Positions 60,201 to 64,000 of a stretch of DNA of 64,000 bases are shown in pieces (position 1 is the first letter of the stretch; each line of letters starts with the position of its first letter). This stretch comes from Petrolisthes cinctipes (taxonomy: Eukaryota > Arthropoda > Malacostraca > Decapoda > Porcellanidae). Location: assembly GCA_033782935.1 (NCBI GenBank), contig JAWQEG010000710.1:682001-746000 (forward strand). Direction: 5' to 3'. Made by a program: the position numbers and the translations under genes. The notes beneath the pieces are model-generated. The model did not search any database and was not told where the DNA came from. It saw only the letters and a program-made list of their open reading frames with translations.

Positions 60201-62900
60201 GGGGTGGTGAGTGTGGGGGTGTCATTACAGTGCTTTGACTGTAAATATCAACAGTCATTCATGAGGTGTTTGTGGCATTACGGTGCTTGGAGTGTAAATA
60301 TCAACAGTCATTCATGGCATAGGGTGATGGGTATGTGGGTTTTATTACAGTGCTTGGACTGTAAATATCAACAGTCATTTATGGGGTGGTGGGTGTGTGG
60401 CTGTCATTACAGTGCTTGGACTGTAAATATCAACAGGCAGTCATGGGGTGGTGGGTTTGTGTGTGTCGTTATAGTGTTGGACTTTAAATATCAACAGTCA
60501 ATCATGAGGTGGATGGTGTGTGGGTGTCATTACAGAGCTTGGACTGTAAATATTAACAATAATTTTTGGGGTGGTGGGTGTGTGGGGGTCATTACAGTGC
60601 TCAGACTGTAAATATTAACAGTCATTCATGGGGTGGTGGGTGTGTGGATGTCATTACAGTGCTTGGACTGAAAATATCAACAGTCATTTGTGGGGTGGTT
60701 GGTGTGTGGTTGTCATTACAGTGCTTGGACTATAAATATCAACAGTCATTAATGGGGTGTTGGGAGTGTGTGTGTCATTACAGTGAATGAACTGTATATA
60801 TCAACAGTTATTCACGGGGTGGTGGGTGTGTGGGTGTCATTACAGTGCTTAGACTGTCAATTTAAAAAGTCATTCTTGGGGTGATGGGTGTGTGGGTGTC
60901 ATTACAGTGCGTAGACTGTAAATATCAACAGTCATATATGGGGTGGTGGGTGTGTGGCTGTCATTACAGTGCTTGGACTGTAAATATCAACAGTCAATCA
61001 TGGGGAGGTGGGTTTGTGGGTGTCATTACAGTGCTTGGACTGTAAATATCAACAGTCATTTATGGGGTGGTGGGTGGGTGGGTGTCATTACAGTGCTTGA
61101 ACTGAAAATATCAAGTCATTTATGAAATAGTGGGTGGCATTACAGTGCTTGGACTGTAAATATCAACAGTTATTCATAGGGTTGTGGGTGTGTGGATGTC
61201 ATTACAGTGCTTGGACTATATATATCAACCATTATTTATAATGGGGGGTGATTACAGTGCTTGGAAAGTAAATATTAACAGTCATTCATAGTGTGGTTGG
61301 TGTGTGAGTGTCATTACAGAGCTTGGACTGTAAATATCAACAGTCAATTATGAGGTGGTGGGTATGTGGGTGTCATTACAGTGCTTGGACTGTAAATATC
61401 AACAGTCATTAATGGGATGGTTAATGAGTGGGTGTCATTACAGTGCTTTGATTGTAAATATCAACAATCATTCATAGGGTGGTGGGTGTGGGGATGTCAT
61501 TACAGTGCTTTGACAGTAAATATCAACAGTCATTCATTTGGTGGTAGGTGTTTGTGTGTCATTATAGTGCTTGGACTGTAAATATCAACAGTCATTCATA
61601 GGGTGGTGGGTATGATTGTGTCATTACAGTGCTTGAACTGTAAATATCAACTGTCATTCATTAGGTGGTAGGTGTTTGTGTGTCATTATAGTGCTTGGAC
61701 TGTAAATATCAACAGTCATTCATGGGGTGGTGGGTGTGTGGGTGTCATTACAGTGCTTTGACAGTAAATATCAAGTCATTCATTAGGTGGTGGGTGTGTG
61801 TGTGTGTCATTAGTGCTTGGACTGTAAATATCAACAGTCATTCATTGGGTGGTGGGTGTGTGGGTGTCTTTACAGTGCTCAGACTGTAAATATTAAGTGT
61901 CATTTCTGGGGTGGTGGGTGTGTGGATGTCATTACAGTGCTTGGACTGTAAATATTTACAGCCATTCATGGGTTGGAGGGTGTGTGTGTGTCATTAGTGC
62001 TTTGAATGTAAATATCAACAGTCATTTATTTGGTGGTGGGTGTGTGGCTGTCATTAGAATGCTTGGACTGTAAATATCAACCATAATTCATGGGGTGGTG
62101 GGTACGAGGGTGTCATTACAGTGCTTAAACTGTAAATATCAACAGTTATTCATGGGGTGGTAGGTGTTTGGGTGTCATTATAGTGCTTGGACTGTAAATA
62201 TCAATAGTCATTCATTTGGTGGTTGGTGTGTGGGTGTCATTACATGGCTTGGACTGTAAATAGCAAGTCATTTATGGGGTGGTGGGTATGTGTGTGTCAT
62301 TAATGCTTGGACTGTAAATATCAACAGTCATTCATAGGAAGGTGGGTGGCATTACAGTGCTTGGACTGTAAATATCAACAGTCAGTCATGGGGTGGTGGG
62401 TATTTGGCTGTCATTAGAATGCTTGGACTATAAATAACATCAATAATTCATGGGGTGGTGGGTGTGGGGGTGTCATTACAGTGCTTTGACTGTAAATGTC
62501 AACAGTCATTCATGGGGTGGTAGGTTTGTGGTTGTCATTACAGTGCTTGGACTGTAAATATCATCAGTCATTCATGGGGTGGTGGGTTGGTGGGTGTCAT
62601 TACAGTCTTTGGACTGTAAATATCAAGTCATTCATGGATTGGTGGGTGTGTGTGTGTCATTAGTGCTTAGACTGTAAATATAAACAGTCATTTATGGGGT
62701 TGTGAGTGGCATTACAGTGCTTGGACTGTAAATATCAACAGTCATTTATAGGGTGGTGTGTGTGTGGGTGTCTTTACTGTGCTCAGACTGTAAATATTAA
62801 GTGTCATTCATGGGGTGGTGCGTGTGTGGATGTCATTACAGTGCTCGGACTGTAAATATCAACAGTCATTTATGAGGTGGGTGGGTGTGTGTCTGTCATT
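51270..62900 (+). repeat. Tandem duplication, period 6,078 bp
   Basis: Copy one starts near 51,270 and copy two near 57,350. The offset is 6,078 bp at 51,291, 51,541, 51,773, 52,331, 52,628 and 52,868. It is about 6,256 bp around 53.5-53.9 kb because copy two carries extra units, and 5,540 bp from 55.4 to 56.9 kb because copy one holds an extra 541-bp duplication and other units. About 98 monomers move as one block. Confidence 0.87.
53880..54965 (+). repeat. Tandem duplication, period 541 bp
   Basis: A block with the rare landmarks CATGAGGTGTTTGTGGC, CATGGCATAGGGTGATGG and a GTGCTTGGGTGTGTAAAT head occurs twice, 541 bp apart (for example 53,949 and 54,490). The copies look nearly identical. 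The corresponding part of the downstream 6-kb copy (from 60,204) has only part of this block once, so the 541-bp event came after the 6,078-bp duplication, or the other copy was lost. Confidence 0.88.
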
Positions 62901-63480
62901 ACAGTGCTTGGACTGTAAATATCTACTGTCATTGATGAGGGGGTGGGGGGTGGCTGTCATTACAGTGCTTGGACTGTAAATATCAACAGTATATCATGGG
63001 GTGGTGGGTTTGTGGATGTCATTACAGTGCTTGGACTGTAAATATCAACAGTTATTCATGGGGTGGTGGGTGTGTGGGTGTCATTACAGTGCTTGGACTG
63101 TAAATATCAAGTCATTCATGGGGTGGTGGGTCTGTGTGTGTCATTAGTGCTTGGACTGTAAATAAAAACAGTCATTTATGGGGTTGTGGGTGGCATTACC
63201 GTGCTTGGACTGTACATATCAACAGTCATTCATAGGGTGGTTGGTGAGTGGGTGTCTTTACAGTTCTCAGACTGTTAATATTAAGTGTCATTCATGGGGT
63301 GGTGGGTGTGTGGATGTCATTACAGTGATTGGACTGTAAATATCAACAGTCATTTATGAGGTGGGTGGGTGTGTAGCTGTCATTACAGTGCTTGGACTGT
63401 AAATATCTACGGTCATTGATGGGGGGGGGGGTGTGGCTGTCATTATAGTGCTTGGACTGTAAATATCAACAGTTAATCAT
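62750..63480 (+). repeat. Local repeat at 484-bp offset
   Basis: CTCAGACTGT followed by an AATATTAAGTGTCATTCAT head occurs at 62,782 and 63,266. Each is followed by a TTTATGAGGTGGGTGGGTGTGT unit and then a unit ending in a long G run. Confidence 0.7.
63421..63431 (+). repeat. 11-G homopolymer in a monomer tail
   Basis: The GGGGTGGTGGG tail has become 11 consecutive G, preceded by CATTGAT. Shorter runs occur at 20781-20789 (nine G), near 38,531 and near 17,708. Loss of the interrupting T residues or slippage would create them. Homopolymer errors in sequencing are also possible. Confidence 0.8.
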
Positions 63481-64000
63481 GGGGTGGTGGGTTTGTGGAC
63501 GTCATTACAGTGCTTGGACTGTAAATATCAACAGTTATTCATGGGGTGGTGGGTCTGTGTGTGTCATTAGTGCTTGGACTGTAAATATCAACAGTTATTC
63601 ATGGGGTGGTGAGTGGCATTACAGTGCTTCTACTATAAATATCAACCGTCATTTATGGAGTGGTGGGTGTGTGGGTGTCATTACAGTGCTTGGACTGTAA
63701 ATATCAACTGTCATTCATAGGGTGGTAAGTGTGTGGGTGCCATTACAGTGTTTTTACAGTAAATATCAACAGTCATTTATTGGTTGGTGAGTGTGTGGGT
63801 GTCATTACAGTGTTTGGACTGTAAATATTAACAGTCATTCATGGGGTGGTGGGTTGGTGGGTGTTATTACAATGCTTGGACAGTAAATATCAAGTCATTC
63901 ATGGGTTGTTGGGTGTGGGGGTGTCATTAAAGTGTTTTGACTGTAAATATCAACAGTCATTCATGGGGTGGTGGGTATGAGGGTGTCATTACAGTGCTTA

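Larger units (their letters stand above)
25481..64000 (+). repeat. 62-bp satellite array, right segment
   Basis: Uninterrupted satellite runs from the LTR to the window end and continues past it. Orientation stays the same throughout. Large nested duplications dominate and are listed separately. Units with a shortened dyad arm (ATCAAGTCATT) paired with GTGTGTGTGTCATTAGTGC are more frequent here than in the left segment, as are GGTTTGTGGGTGTCATGACAG units between 29 and 41 kb. No gene, RNA or unique insertion was found in these 38.5 kb. Confidence 0.97.

Noticed and set aside
1293..63700. Dozens of + strand open frames of 60-135 codons within the satellite, giving Trp/Cys-rich peptides
   Set aside because: They are translations of the monomer in shifting frames. 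The consensus has only one stop, most of the frames that end in VLGL stop at that TAA, and many start at GTG or TTG. They show no domain and no independent conservation.
1..64000. Telomeric or simple-sequence (GTGGG)n microsatellite
   Set aside because: The G-rich tract is only about a third of a longer unit that also contains the dyad; no TTAGG or TTAGGG arrays are present.

Overview
The window is eukaryotic and almost entirely non-genic. About 59.9 kb of the 64 kb is one tandem satellite array with a 62-bp monomer; positions 5165-5226 hold a canonical unit. Every monomer I read, from base 1 to base 64000, points the same way. Two unrelated insertions interrupt it: a LINE-type (non-LTR) retrotransposon at 7170-10530 and a ~737-bp sequence that looks like a solo LTR at 24743-25480. 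No cellular gene, tRNA, rRNA or CRISPR array was recognised. The intact endonuclease/reverse-transcriptase ORF, the poly(A)-tailed insertion and the long satellite point to an animal genome. The style of the LINE protein and of its 5' leader suggests an arthropod, perhaps a decapod crustacean; this is inference from memory of family resemblance and no search was run.

Layout. 1-7169: satellite with a 1,696-bp higher-order repeat (HOR) and a 543-bp tandem duplication. 7170-10530: LINE with one 1,001-codon ORF carrying an APE-type endonuclease and a reverse transcriptase, ending in an A tail. 10531-24742: satellite, including three near-identical 1,265-bp copies. 24743-25480: putative solo LTR flanked by a short target duplication. 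25481-64000: satellite built from nested large duplications with periods near 240, 512, 1,611, 6,252, 3,243, 2,270, 6,078, 541 and 484 bp.

Each monomer combines a short perfect dyad (GACTGT, 8-nt AT-rich spacer, ACAGTC) with a G-rich, C-poor tract (GGGG-T-GG-T-GGG-TGTGT-GGG). A 54-bp subfamily lacks 8 bp of the G-rich tract and carries linked substitutions. The only consensus stop codon on the + strand is one TAA in one frame. This explains the dozens of Trp/Cys/His-rich 60-135 codon open frames, which are not genes. The most checkable findings are a paralogous empty site for the LINE near 36,954, a Val in place of the catalytic Asp in the LINE endonuclease, and near-identical kilobase HORs that record recent array growth or assembly duplication.
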